Positions 7,404 to 19,690 of a stretch of 64,000 bases of DNA are shown one piece after another. The stretch covers positions 39,551-103,550 of the forward strand of contig NZ_LAHL01000041.1 in assembly GCF_000966195.1 (NCBI RefSeq), in the 5' to 3' direction. Position numbers and translations under genes: made by a program. The stretch comes from Domibacillus robiginosus (GTDB taxonomy: Bacteria > Bacillota > Bacilli > Bacillales > Domibacillaceae). Position 1 is the first letter of the stretch. The number at the start of each line of letters is the position of its first letter. The notes beneath the pieces were generated by a model. That model saw only the letters and a program-made list of their open reading frames with translations. It did no database searches and was not told the origin of the DNA.

Positions 7404-7432
7404 AAAACCAGACTCAAAAGGAGTCTGGTCCC
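7404..7432 (-). terminator. terminator of the sugar importer operon
   Basis: The stem ACCAGACTCC / GAGTCTGGT read on the minus strand ends in TTTTTT just past the binding-protein stop at 7438. Confidence 0.75.
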
Positions 7433-7437
7433 ATTTT

Positions 7438-8499
7438 TTAATAAACATCTTTCCATTCACCAATGTTTTCTTTATCAAACTTGAATGGTTCACCCAGCAT
7501 AACCTGTGTTCCATCTCCATCCTCTACCACTGCTTTTTCACCGAGACGTCCAGCTTCAAATGTATCGCCTGCTTTCCCTTCCATGTCGCCTTCTACAAGT
7601 GCTGCCGCTGTAAAGCCCGAGGAATAGCCGACATCAATTGGGTTCCACAAATACATCCAAGGTGAAACTCCACTTTCGATATAACTAGCCATTTCACTTG
7701 GCAGTCCAAGGCCGGTAAGTGCAATTTTCCCGCCAAGTCCTTTGTCCGTTAACACTTTCCCTGCAGCTGCGATGCCAACTGTTGTCGGTGCGATAATCGC
7801 TTTTAAATCCGGATATGTTTTTAAAAGTGCTTCTGTTTCCGATACGCTTTTGTCACGCAGATCATCACCGTATGCTACTTTGACAAGCTCAATGTCTTTG
7901 TATTCTGGTTTTTCAAGTTCTTTTTGCATGTATTCAATCCAAAGGTTCTGGTTGGTCGCCTGTGATGTTGCACTCAACACTGCAATTTGGCCTTTGCCGC
8001 CGATCATTTCAGAAACCGCTTCTATTTGAATACGGCCGATCGCTTCTGGGTCCGCCTGGTTGACGTGTGTAACACGGCTGTCCGTATTTACCGCTGAATC
8101 TACTGAAATCACTTCGATTCCGGCGTCCATTGCTTTTGTCAGGGCCGGCTGAAGCGCATCCGGATCATTTCCTGAAATCACAATAGAGTCAACCTGCTGT
8201 GTAATTAGCTGCTCAATAATTTGAATCTGCCCCTCTGCCGTTGGCTGATCAGGTGCACGAAGAATTGCCTCTCCGCCAATTTCATTGATCGCTTCTTCAA
8301 ATCCTTCCATCATTTTTTCCCCATATGGATTCCCCGTGTTTTTAAAAATAAATGCATATTTTTTAGGGCCGTCATTTTTACTCGTTGAATCACCGTCAGC
8401 ACCGTTTGATGCATTGCCGCCTGGGCTGCCCTGGCTGCATGCCGATAAAATCGAGAATACGAGTACCAATGATAAGACCAATGTCCAATATTTTTTCAT
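7438..8499 (-). CDS. sugar ABC transporter substrate-binding lipoprotein (RhaS-like)
   Basis: This 353-residue lipoprotein has a signal peptide with lipobox ILSAC (Cys about residue 21) and a Ser/Asn/Gly-rich linker. A periplasmic-binding-protein type 1 fold follows (KKYAFIFKNTGNPYGEKMMEGF, QVDSIVISGNDPDAL, VISVDSAV). The pattern matches rhamnose/AI-2-type binding proteins of the RhaS/LsrB group. It catches the sugar outside the membrane for the permeases encoded just upstream. It is the last gene of the operon, with a GGGGGAG ribosome site and a terminator directly after. The actual sugar is not shown by the sequence. The nearby lacZ makes a galactose-containing or related sugar possible, but rhamnose is the closest family precedent. 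Confidence 0.8.
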   Translation of the reverse strand: MKKYWTLVLSLVLVFSILSACSQGSPGGNASNGADGDSTSKNDGPKKYAFIFKNTGNPYGEKMMEGFEEAINEIGGEAILRAPDQPTAEGQIQIIEQLITQQVDSIVISGNDPDALQPALTKAMDAGIEVISVDSAVNTDSRVTHVNQADPEAIGRIQIEAVSEMIGGKGQIAVLSATSQATNQNLWIEYMQKELEKPEYKDIELVKVAYGDDLRDKSVSETEALLKTYPDLKAIIAPTTVGIAAAGKVLTDKGLGGKIALTGLGLPSEMASYIESGVSPWMYLWNPIDVGYSSGFTAAALVEGDMEGKAGDTFEAGRLGEKAVVEDGDGTQVMLGEPFKFDKENIGEWKDVY

Positions 8500-8555
8500 A
8501 ACCTGCTCCCCCTTGCTTTTTTTGTACTGTATAAACAGGCAGTGCCTGGTAATAC

Positions 8556-9563
8556 CTACTTTTTAAAACGTGACAGGTTCAATTTGGGTACGATAACCGC
8601 AAACAAAAGCAGTGCGCCTACCACGATGAGCAGTGTCTGCGATGGAATGTTGATAAGTCCTAGGCCATACTGCAAATAACCGACGATTAAAATGGCAATC
8701 ACGGTACCAATCAGGCGGCCTTTTCCGCCTGCTGTGCTGATTCCTCCAAGGGCTGCCATGGCGATCACATCAAGCTCGTACATACTGGCTATATTTGGCC
8801 GTGTGCTGCCCATCCTGGATGCGAGGAAAACCGCGGTAACTGCCGACATTAATCCGGCTAGTGTAAAAACAATGACTTTTACCCGGTCCACATTTACTCC
8901 GGAAAATTTACTGGCGACATCATTATGACCGATCGCATAAATGTGGCGACCGAATGTTGTTTTATGAAGCAGCAGCCCAAACAGAAATGCCACTATTACA
9001 AACAGAATCAAAATAAAAGGAATTCCATATATATAACCCCATCCAAAAAAACCGAACCATTCCGGAAAATTTCCGGAGGCCTGATCCTCTAGAATAATGT
9101 AGGCAATGCCGCGGTACAGAATCATCGTAGCAAGCGTAATGATAACCGCTGAGAGTTCTTTAAATTTTACGATCAATAGTCCGTTGACTAAGCCGCAGAT
9201 CGCCCCGACCAGCAAGCAGGTCACAACCGCCATTTCCATTGAAGCCCCAAGGCTGTTGTACACAGTTGCCATTACAACAGACGATAGTGCTACAGTGGAA
9301 CCGACTGAAATATCGATATCCCTCATGATCATAATGAAGGCCATTGGAAAAACGATAAATGCTTTGTCTAAAAACACCATCGTCGCATCCCGGAGACTGT
9401 TTATATTTAAGAAGTAAGGGGAAAGGCTTGTGTTCAGAGCGATAACACCAATAAGTATCGCCGCAAGCAGCCACTCCCACTGGAAGAAAAACTGCCTGGT
9501 TGAAAAAGGACGATCGGCTGACAGCGTCCGCTGCATATAAGGCTGTATGTTTTTTTGCGCCAT
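8556..9563 (-). CDS. sugar ABC transporter permease (RhaQ/RbsC-like)
   Basis: This 335-residue integral membrane protein of the BPD_transp_2 type has about 8-10 hydrophobic segments. The family signature DIDISVGSTVALSSV lies about residues 84-98, and a second conserved segment AMAALGGISTAGGKGRLIGT near the C-terminus. It forms half of the membrane channel for the importer. A GAAGGAG ribosome site precedes ATG 9563. Only two bases separate it from the upstream permease gene, indicating translational coupling and a heteromeric pair. Confidence 0.85.
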   Translation of the reverse strand: MAQKNIQPYMQRTLSADRPFSTRQFFFQWEWLLAAILIGVIALNTSLSPYFLNINSLRDATMVFLDKAFIVFPMAFIMIMRDIDISVGSTVALSSVVMATVYNSLGASMEMAVVTCLLVGAICGLVNGLLIVKFKELSAVIITLATMILYRGIAYIILEDQASGNFPEWFGFFGWGYIYGIPFILILFVIVAFLFGLLLHKTTFGRHIYAIGHNDVASKFSGVNVDRVKVIVFTLAGLMSAVTAVFLASRMGSTRPNIASMYELDVIAMAALGGISTAGGKGRLIGTVIAILIVGYLQYGLGLINIPSQTLLIVVGALLLFAVIVPKLNLSRFKK

Positions 9564-9565
9564 GG

Positions 9566-10600
9566 CTAAATTCTCCTTCTCAGTAAATGGTTTCGTTCTA
9601 CACCGCGTTTTACTGCCACATTCAATAACACAGCGACTAAGATAATGGTGCCTTCAACACCCTTTTGCCAAAATGGTGAGACATTCATCAAAGGTAGCGC
9701 ATTGTTTAAAATACCGATTAACACTGCACCTAAAATCACACCACTCAGCTTCCCAGAGCCGCCTGCGATGCTAACACCCCCCAGGATACATGCCGCGATA
9801 ACACTAAGTTCAAACCCCGACGCAGTATCTCCCTGGGCAGAAGCGAATTTGGAAACCCAAAGTACACCACATAACCCAGACAATCCGCCCATTAACGTAT
9901 ACACAAGCATTAAGATTTTTTTTTCATTAATACCAGTTACTTTAGCGGATTCAGGATTGCTGCCGACCGCATAAATGTGGCGGCCTGTCCGGGTATGGCT
10001 GATAAAGTAATAAGCAGCTATATAAATAAAGATTGCAATCAAAATGAGTGTATTAATGCCTAATATGCTGCTTGTCGCAATGCCTACGAAGCTTTCGGAC
10101 ATTTGATAGGAGCTAATCCATTTCCCATCACTAACCATGTAAGTAAAACCCCGATAAATGTTCATCATGGCAAGTGTCGCAATAATCGGCAAAACCCCAA
10201 GCCATGAGACAAGCCCGCCTATGATTAGTCCACAGAAAATACCAATACCGATTCCTGTTATAACAGCAAGAACGGGTGAAAAGCCGCTATTTATGCTTAC
10301 AATTTGGGCAACAAGCATGCCGGAAAGAGCGAGTGTGGCCCCAATAGACAAATCAATTCCCCTTGTCACAAGTACCAGCATCATACCAACGGCTAAGATG
10401 GATAAAATAGCAGTATTGGTCGCCATGTCCATCACATTTTCAACGGTTAAAAAACTAGAGTTGCGAATTTGCACGCCAATTGCCAGTAAGATAATAAATA
10501 TCAGCAGGCCTATTTCACGAAATTTAGCTACACTCGCAAGCTTTGATTCTTTTTTTACAACCGGCTCCGCTGGCGGTACATTTGCTGTTTGAACAGCCAT
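9566..10600 (-). CDS. sugar ABC transporter permease (RhaP/RbsC-like)
   Basis: This is the second permease of the pair, about 344 residues, with the same family marks (RGIDLSIGATLALSGM, AACILGGVSIAGGSGKLSGV). ATG 10600 is chosen because AAGGAGGG stands eight bases upstream; the frame extends to 10645 but that part lies in the end of the ATPase gene. It partners with the permease at 8556-9563. The cytoplasmic loop RTGRHIYAVGSNPESAKVTGI is the usual contact for the ATPase. Confidence 0.85.
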   Translation of the reverse strand: MAVQTANVPPAEPVVKKESKLASVAKFREIGLLIFIILLAIGVQIRNSSFLTVENVMDMATNTAILSILAVGMMLVLVTRGIDLSIGATLALSGMLVAQIVSINSGFSPVLAVITGIGIGIFCGLIIGGLVSWLGVLPIIATLAMMNIYRGFTYMVSDGKWISSYQMSESFVGIATSSILGINTLILIAIFIYIAAYYFISHTRTGRHIYAVGSNPESAKVTGINEKKILMLVYTLMGGLSGLCGVLWVSKFASAQGDTASGFELSVIAACILGGVSIAGGSGKLSGVILGAVLIGILNNALPLMNVSPFWQKGVEGTIILVAVLLNVAVKRGVERNHLLRRRI

Positions 10601-10613
10601 GATGTTACCCTCC

Positions 10614-12128
10614 TTATCCTGCTTTCGTTTTATCTGGCGTTTCACTCATAGCCGCCGCCAAAATTGCTTCCTGTGAAAACTCATCCCTCTCGAGCATTTT
10701 GGTTATGCGGCCTTCTTTCATTACAGCAATTCGGTCGCTCATGCCAATCACTTCCGGCATTTCAGAAGATACCATTATAATGCCGTAGCCCTGCGCTGCC
10801 AGGTCCTGGATAATTTCATAAATCGCTGACTTAGCGCCAATATCTACTCCTTTTGTTGGCTCATCCAAAATAATAACATCGAGATCAGCAGTTAAAAGCT
10901 TGGCTACTGCTACTTTTTGCTGGTTCCCGCCAGACAGCGAGCTTGCCAAATCAAAAACACTTTTCGCTTTGACATGAACTTTTTCCGCTAACTGCTTAGC
11001 CAGCTGTCCTTCATTTCGTTCATTGAGCCAGCCTCGTTTTGAAAAGCGTTCTAGCGCTGGCAGTGTGATGTTCCGTCCAATCCCCCATTGCAGAATCAGC
11101 CCCTGCTTTTGCCGGTCTTCAGACAAGTAGCCAATGCCTTTTTTCATTGCATCTTTCGGGTGGCGGATTTGAAGCTTTTCCTCTTTTAGATAGACACTGC
11201 CGGTATCATAGTTTGTAATGCCAAAAAGCGTTTCACACATTTCTGTACGCCCTGCCCCGACAAGTCCTGTTAAGCCAAGAATTTCACCACGGCGCAATGA
11301 AAACGAGATATCAGCGAAATATCCAGTTTTACCCAAACGCTCAACCCGGAGCACTTCTTCTCCAATCGGATGCTTTTTATGTGGAAATACCTGTGTAATT
11401 TCGCGTCCAACCATGGCAACAATCAGTTGGTCGTTTGTAATTTCGTTCACACCCCATGAACCGATGTAATTCGCATCACGAAATACGGTCACTTGACTGG
11501 CAAGCCGGTACATATCTTCAAAACGGTGAGAAATAAAAATGATCGATGTTCCCTGATCCCGCAAACCCTCTGCGATTCGATACAATTCTTCACTCTCACG
11601 TGCTGTCAAGGCCGCCGTCGGTTCATCCATAATAATAATCCGGGCATTAGTAGAAATCGCCTTGGCAATTTCGATGATTTGCTGCTGTGCGACACTAAGT
11701 GTACCCATTTCACGCTTTGGATCAATCGAAGAACCAAGCTGTGCTAAAATCGATTTTGCTTCCTGGTACATTTCCCTCCAGAGAAGCCGCTTTGTTTTTG
11801 GATGCACTTTTTCGTGTCCTATAAAAATATTTTCTGTTACGCTTAAATCGGGATAATTTGTAACATGCTGATAAATAGCTGCAATGCCAACATCCTGTGC
11901 TTCTATCGGATTTGTAAAAGTAACCGGCTTACCGTCTAGAAAAATTTCTCCTTCATTTGGTGAGTGAACACCGGTTATCACTTTAATAAATGTAGACTTT
12001 CCAGCGCCATTTTCGCCCATTAATGCATGAATCTCACCTTTTTTCAGCTTAAAGTGAACGTTATTGAGTGCTGTCACACCAGGAAATCGCTTTGTGATTC
12101 CCTTTAATTCCAATACGTACTCAGACAA
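10614..12128 (-). CDS. sugar ABC transporter ATPase, two ABC domains (RbsA/RhaT-like)
   Basis: This 504-residue tandem ATPase powers the importer. The N-terminal domain has Walker A GENGAGKS, signature LSVAQQQ, and Walker B IIIMDEPTAALT. The C-terminal domain has a modified Walker A (GLVGAGRT), signature LSGGNQQKVAVAK and Walker B VIILDEPTKGVDIGAK. This is the usual RbsA/MglA arrangement. The start is TTG 12128, eight bases after AAAAGGGGG. It is the first gene of a four-gene operon whose promoter carries a cre-like site (12172-12200). Confidence 0.85.
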   Translation of the reverse strand: MSEYVLELKGITKRFPGVTALNNVHFKLKKGEIHALMGENGAGKSTFIKVITGVHSPNEGEIFLDGKPVTFTNPIEAQDVGIAAIYQHVTNYPDLSVTENIFIGHEKVHPKTKRLLWREMYQEAKSILAQLGSSIDPKREMGTLSVAQQQIIEIAKAISTNARIIIMDEPTAALTARESEELYRIAEGLRDQGTSIIFISHRFEDMYRLASQVTVFRDANYIGSWGVNEITNDQLIVAMVGREITQVFPHKKHPIGEEVLRVERLGKTGYFADISFSLRRGEILGLTGLVGAGRTEMCETLFGITNYDTGSVYLKEEKLQIRHPKDAMKKGIGYLSEDRQKQGLILQWGIGRNITLPALERFSKRGWLNERNEGQLAKQLAEKVHVKAKSVFDLASSLSGGNQQKVAVAKLLTADLDVIILDEPTKGVDIGAKSAIYEIIQDLAAQGYGIIMVSSEMPEVIGMSDRIAVMKEGRITKMLERDEFSQEAILAAAMSETPDKTKAG

Positions 12129-12171
12129 TGCTCATTCCCCCTTTTGTTATTGCTGTTATCTATATTTTATG

Positions 12172-12200
12172 ATTTTAGAAGCGCTTTCATAAGGAGACAA
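12172..12200 (-). promoter_or_regulatory. promoter of the ABC importer operon with an internal cre-like site
   Basis: Minus-strand -35 TTGTCT (12195-12200) and -10 TAAAAT (12172-12177) are separated by exactly 17 bp. The spacer contains AGAAGCGCTTTCAT (about 12178-12190), which matches the CcpA cre consensus TGWNANCGNTNWCA at about 12 of 14 positions. A CcpA dimer bound there would block RNA polymerase, so glucose repression is expected. Confidence 0.6.
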
Positions 12201-12240
12201 ATATCGGAAAAAGGGGGGCATTTTTCGGGAGAGTAACATA

Positions 12241-12263
12241 AAAAACCTCCAAAACTGGAGGTT
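12241..12263 (-). terminator. terminator of the sensor operon
   Basis: The stem AACCTCC / GGAGGTT is followed by T5 on the minus strand, overlapping the response-regulator stop. It separates the sensor operon from the importer operon. Confidence 0.75.
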
Positions 12264-13011
12264 ATAAATGATCCTGCTTGTATTTGGAGGGAAGCTCTCC
12301 GTAATGTTTTTTAAATAGCTTGCTGAAATACTTTGTATCAGCGTACCCGACTGCACCTGCAATTTCATAAATCTTCATGGGAGAAGCAAACAGAAGTGTT
12401 CGAGCTTTTTCCATTCGTCGCCGTGTTACATAATCGAGAACCGTTTCTCCTGTATGCTGCTTGAAAAATTCGCTAAAATAAGTTGGATTCATGTAAACGA
12501 GAGAGGCGATTTTTTCAATTGTAATAGACTCTGACAGGTGCCGATCAATCCATTGCCTCGCCGTTTGAATTGGTCCTAATAAATCTTCTTCGGAATGAGC
12601 TTTTTCCGCACGTTTTTTTTGTACATCTACTTTTATCTGCGTGAGCCTTTTCTTTAACTCCGAGCGGTCAACGGGCTTTACTAAATAATCAACAGCTCCT
12701 TCGCGCAAAGCAGTTTGTACATAGGAAAAATCATTGTAACCACTGATAATCACCGTGAAAAATTCGGCGCTTGTTTTACTATTTAATTCTTTTAACATGG
12801 TTAGGCCATCCATTATTGGCATGCGGACATCTGTAAAAACCACATCAAAAGACATCTTCATAGAGTTAATGATATCAATACACTGTTTTCCTGAACCGAA
12901 ACTGCCGATAATTTCCCATTCTTCCCCATCCGCTCGTATGAGCCTTTCGATGCCTCTCCGGAGTTTTGGTTCATCATCTACTATGATTACGCGAATTGGT
13001 TGATCACTCAT
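12262..13011 (-). CDS. AraC-type response regulator (YesN-like)
   Basis: The 249-residue protein has an N-terminal receiver (phospho-acceptor Asp in VVFTDVRMP, about residue 56; conserved Lys in YLVKPVD) and a C-terminal AraC double helix-turn-helix (ESITIEKIASLVYMNPTYFSE, IYEIAGAVGYADTKYFSKLF). It is the output of the two-component system. Its ATG overlaps the kinase stop (ATGA), so the two are co-translated. It most likely activates the adjacent importer operon. Binding sites are not identified. Confidence 0.85.
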   Translation of the reverse strand: MSDQPIRVIIVDDEPKLRRGIERLIRADGEEWEIIGSFGSGKQCIDIINSMKMSFDVVFTDVRMPIMDGLTMLKELNSKTSAEFFTVIISGYNDFSYVQTALREGAVDYLVKPVDRSELKKRLTQIKVDVQKKRAEKAHSEEDLLGPIQTARQWIDRHLSESITIEKIASLVYMNPTYFSEFFKQHTGETVLDYVTRRRMEKARTLLFASPMKIYEIAGAVGYADTKYFSKLFKKHYGELPSKYKQDHL

Positions 13012-14813
13012 ACTCCTGTTTCCTCCTGGTTTACCGGCACCCGGATCAGCATCGTTGTACCGGTGCTTTTTTCACTGTCGACTTGTAACGTATACGCTTC
13101 CCCATAATGAAGCACAAGTCGTCCATTTACGTTTAAAATACCAAAATGATGATCACGGTTTAAATCCGTCTGCAAGGTCAAAAGCTGCCTTATTTCAAGC
13201 AACTTAATTTTGCTCATTCCCGCCCCGTTATCGGATACACTCATATGAATTTCAGCGCCAGCACGCTTAATCAAAACCACTACAACCAGCTGCTTGCCTG
13301 GAACAAATGCATGCTCAAGTGCATTTTCTACAAGAGGTTGTAAAATAAACTTTGGAATGTACTCCTTGTTTCCATCTACCTGGACTTCAATGCGAAACGC
13401 CAGCTCATCTTCAAAACGGTATGATTGAATGGTCAAGTAATCGCGAATATGCTGGAGTTCCTGGTGAATAGTCACAAATTTTTCTTTATTGCTTAAAGAG
13501 TAACGAAGCATTCTTCCTAAAATAGTGACCATATCAACAACTGTATCTCTATCATCTTCTTCCACCGTCATGGCAATGGTTTCAAGCGTATTGTACATAA
13601 AATGAGGATTTATTTGAGACTGAAGTGCATATATTTCAGCTTCTTTTTGTTTCAGCTCGATTTGGTATTTTTCACGAATTAACCCCTGAATTTCCCGGAT
13701 CATGGTTTGGAAGCGGTCAGACAGCATTCCCACTTCATCTTTTGACTGGCGGTCAAAAACTACATTAAAATCTCCTTTTTCTACCCGCTTCATCTGCTCA
13801 GTTAAATGCTGAAGAGGCTTGGCCACTCCCCATGCCAACAAGGCAGCCATAATAAGCGCTATGATAATAACCGCCATAAATAATAGGATTGTAATGGTGC
13901 GAACAAAGTTCGTTTCAGCTGTAAGCTGGCCGAGCGGGATTCGATGTGTTAAAATCCATTGCTGCTGCTCAGACACATCCATGCCAAATAGCATTTCTTC
14001 CGTTTTAAAGCTTCCATTTAACGTTGGATATTCCGTTATTTCTCCATCCTTTCTGCCGACCTGGTTTGCAGAAGTGTGATAGAGCATATACCCTTTTTTA
14101 TTCATAAGCCACATTTCGGCCCCTTCCTGCTCATCAATTGGCCGGACTATTCGGTCAATAAATGACAAATCGAGTACAATAAACATAGTGCCTAGACTGA
14201 GCCGATTTTCCACATCAATGAGCGGCTTTGCGATTAGAATAAACGGCCGCTTATCTTGAAATTGAAGGGATGTTTCATTTGGTAACAGCACTCTTTCCTG
14301 GCTCCGCAAATCAAGATTCTGCCCATAGATCCCAACTGCCTCCTTTGTTGAAAACCCGGATAAATAATCTGTTCTGGTACTACTGAACAACCGATTGTTC
14401 GAGGAAATAAAAACACCAAGAATATCCTGCTGGCTTCCATGAATAAATGTACTGGATAAGTAGCTGTCCACAATAAATTCATCCTGCCGCATTGCGGAAA
14501 CCGTTTGATAAGCATCTTTCCGAAGGATTTCAATAATCATCGGGGCATTATAAATCTGGTCAGACATTTGAAAAAATTCATCAATTTGCCGTTCAATATT
14601 ATCATTTGCCTGGTCCAGGAGCCGTGGAATATAGGTGCCGACCTGCCGCTCAATCGATGAAATATATTGGCTGTAAGCCAAATAACCAAGCAATGCAATT
14701 GGAATTACAGTAATCGCAATATACGTAATAAATAATTTTGTCTGCAGCCGATAATCACGGAAAGAACGACGTTTAAAAATCATATTGATCCACATTTTCT
14801 CTTGTAAAATCAA
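13008..14813 (-). CDS. sensor histidine kinase (YesM/LytS-like, His_kinase family)
   Basis: About 600 residues, with a membrane segment near residues 27-47, a large extracellular sensor domain, a second membrane segment (TITILLFMAVIIIALIMAALL), then HAMP (QHLTEQMKRVEKGDFNVVFD). The kinase core has the phospho-acceptor His in INPHFMYNTLETI and an ATP-binding lid VSDNGAGMS. This is the AraC-regulator-coupled kinase type. The start may be TTG 14813 (GGGAG upstream), ATG 14795 or ATG 14783; all overlap the end of the binding-protein gene. The ligand signal probably comes from that binding protein. Confidence 0.85.
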   Translation of the reverse strand: MILQEKMWINMIFKRRSFRDYRLQTKLFITYIAITVIPIALLGYLAYSQYISSIERQVGTYIPRLLDQANDNIERQIDEFFQMSDQIYNAPMIIEILRKDAYQTVSAMRQDEFIVDSYLSSTFIHGSQQDILGVFISSNNRLFSSTRTDYLSGFSTKEAVGIYGQNLDLRSQERVLLPNETSLQFQDKRPFILIAKPLIDVENRLSLGTMFIVLDLSFIDRIVRPIDEQEGAEMWLMNKKGYMLYHTSANQVGRKDGEITEYPTLNGSFKTEEMLFGMDVSEQQQWILTHRIPLGQLTAETNFVRTITILLFMAVIIIALIMAALLAWGVAKPLQHLTEQMKRVEKGDFNVVFDRQSKDEVGMLSDRFQTMIREIQGLIREKYQIELKQKEAEIYALQSQINPHFMYNTLETIAMTVEEDDRDTVVDMVTILGRMLRYSLSNKEKFVTIHQELQHIRDYLTIQSYRFEDELAFRIEVQVDGNKEYIPKFILQPLVENALEHAFVPGKQLVVVVLIKRAGAEIHMSVSDNGAGMSKIKLLEIRQLLTLQTDLNRDHHFGILNVNGRLVLHYGEAYTLQVDSEKSTGTTMLIRVPVNQEETGV

Positions 14814-15816
14814 TCGGCTCTCCCATAATAATGGTATCCGTTCCTCTCATCCGAATCGTCCCGACTCCCGGCATATATTGAAAATCGACGGGCTGCTCCC
14901 CATCAATCAAGCTCTTTGCCATAGAAACCGTTAAATAACCAAGCTTTTTTGGACTCCATAATGTGACAACCTGAGCAGATCCTTTTTTTAAATAATCTCG
15001 CATTAAATCGGGTGTCGAAACACCTACTACTGCAATTTCATGGTTTTTCTCAGCTTCTTCCACTGCTTTCGCTGCTGCAGGCGGACCGACCGATGAATTG
15101 CCGATAATTCCAGCCAGATCAGGATATTTCTTTAAAAGAATTTGTGCTTGAACAAAAGCATTATGAGGATCATCATTGGTCGCAACAACTTCGACTAAAT
15201 TCATATTTGGATAATATTCTTTCCATTGCGCTTGTATCCATTTAAGCCATTCATTATGGTTGGATGCCGAAAAAGAACCGGTCATAATAGCAAATGACCC
15301 TTGTTCTCCGGTATTCCATGCAAGTGTGTCCATCACATGCCTTCCAAGCACCTCGGGATTTACCATATCAATAAATAAATTTCGTGCTTCTGCTTCTGTA
15401 TCTGAGTCCCACGTGATGACGATAATTCCTGCTGCTTTTGCACGTTTTAAGACCGGCGCCAGCTGAATCGGGTCATTGGCGGAAATAGCAATAACATCTA
15501 CTTTTTGATTGATAAACTTTTCAACAATCACTTTTTGGCCTTTTGCATCTGCAGCAGTGGGGCCTTCATATAAAACGTCCACCTTTAATTGCTCTGCCGC
15601 TTCCATTACGCCTTCTTTTACCGAATTAAAATAAGGGATATTGTCCACTTTCGAAACAATACCAATTGTATATTGATGTTCGTTTTGTGCTTCTGGATGC
15701 ATAGTTGATGAAGACCCATTCGATACAAGCAGCTCATATGAATCTCCATTTGAGCAACCGCTTACAAAAAGAAAAACCCACATGGTACACAATCTTTTCT
15801 TCAATGGCACCCACAC
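14773..15816 (-). CDS. sugar-binding lipoprotein, probable signal-sensing partner of the kinase
   Basis: A 347-residue type-1 binding protein with a short N-terminal hydrophobic segment and lipobox FVSGC (Cys about residue 21). The core (IGIVSKVDNIPYFNSVKEGV, DVIAISANDPIQLAP, IIGNSSVGPPAAAKA) is like the importer's RhaS-type protein at 7438. It overlaps the kinase gene by about 41 bases and is not beside permease genes. It is therefore more likely a sensor subunit, as in XylFII-LytS systems, than a transport subunit. The start is uncertain: GTG 15816 or TTG 15804. Confidence 0.75.
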   Translation of the reverse strand: MWVPLKKRLCTMWVFLFVSGCSNGDSYELLVSNGSSSTMHPEAQNEHQYTIGIVSKVDNIPYFNSVKEGVMEAAEQLKVDVLYEGPTAADAKGQKVIVEKFINQKVDVIAISANDPIQLAPVLKRAKAAGIIVITWDSDTEAEARNLFIDMVNPEVLGRHVMDTLAWNTGEQGSFAIMTGSFSASNHNEWLKWIQAQWKEYYPNMNLVEVVATNDDPHNAFVQAQILLKKYPDLAGIIGNSSVGPPAAAKAVEEAEKNHEIAVVGVSTPDLMRDYLKKGSAQVVTLWSPKKLGYLTVSMAKSLIDGEQPVDFQYMPGVGTIRMRGTDTIIMGEPIDFTRENVDQYDF

Positions 15817-15882
15817 CCTCGGTTGGTTTTTGCTTGTATTTTAACATAAAAAGCCTTCCACAAATTCGGAGAGCAAAAATTT

Positions 15883-16118
15883 TTAATCCAGGATTCTTTT
15901 TACTTGCTTTTCAACCAGCTTCAAGCCGGCCTGCCCTCTGCCAAAGTATCAGATCATCCTTTCTTGCATGAGCTCGTTCATCGTTTCAAGGATATCCGCT
16001 ACCAGGCGGAATTCATCATCACGATGCAGAAAATACAAATCTACATACTCTGCAGCAGGCCACCTTAAAATGCCTTGGATATCTTATCGGATTTTACATT
16101 TGAATAAGGTGATGCGTT
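15883..16118 (-). pseudogene. aldo/keto reductase remnant
   Basis: Minus-strand pieces read SPYSNVKSDKISKAF, then after a one-base shift RWPAAEYVDLYFLHRDDEFR, then LVADILETMNELMQERMI, a TGA where the family has an arginine codon, and YFG. The YVDLYxLHRDD...ILETxNELxxEGKIRYFG pattern is that of aldo/keto reductases. The N-terminal cofactor part, catalytic tetrad and C-terminal half are absent. A short unrelated-looking tail runs to a stop at 15883. The remnant separates lacZ from the sensor operon and suggests that a sugar oxidoreductase gene was lost here. Confidence 0.6.
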
Positions 16119-16131
16119 CATTTTCACGAAA

Positions 16132-16165
16132 AGACGTATTCCCCGAAAGAAATACGTCTAAAATG
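16132..16165 (-). terminator. terminator of lacZ
   Basis: The stem AGACGTATT / AATACGTCT lies directly past the lacZ stop at 16170, with short T runs on the minus-strand side. Confidence 0.55.
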
Positions 16166-16169
16166 TTTT

Positions 16170-19376
<3,207 letters not shown>

Positions 19377-19502
19377 TCAATTTATCTTGTAAAAGGAGCC
19401 AAAAGATTTATATATTGATCAAAAAGTTTTTATTGCCTGTACATCTACCAGTGTCTCCAAAACATCAAGATTCTTTGATTAACTTCCAATATAAGCGAGC
19501 TT

Positions 19503-19531
19503 TGGCAGCGCTTACTCTTGCGTTTATTATA
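19503..19531 (-). promoter_or_regulatory. lacZ promoter -10 and cre-like site
   Basis: A minus-strand TATAAT (19526-19531) is followed about 10 bases later by AGTAAGCGCTGCCA (19503-19516), which matches the cre consensus TGWNANCGNTNWCA at 12 of 14 positions. No perfect -35 is visible; a TTCACA sits 19 bases upstream. The site just downstream of the start point fits CcpA repression. A 5' leader of about 200 nt would follow. Confidence 0.5.
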
Positions 19532-19690
19532 ATATATTTGAAAGGGAGCGTGTGAAGATGATTACAATATTCTTATATAAAAACAAGAATTGTTTTTAAT
19601 TCCACTAAACTTGAAGCATATTGAACATAGCTTCCAGTTTTTTGTGAATGTATGACTGAATAGAACTCCTTTATTAAAAAAGGTGGATAT

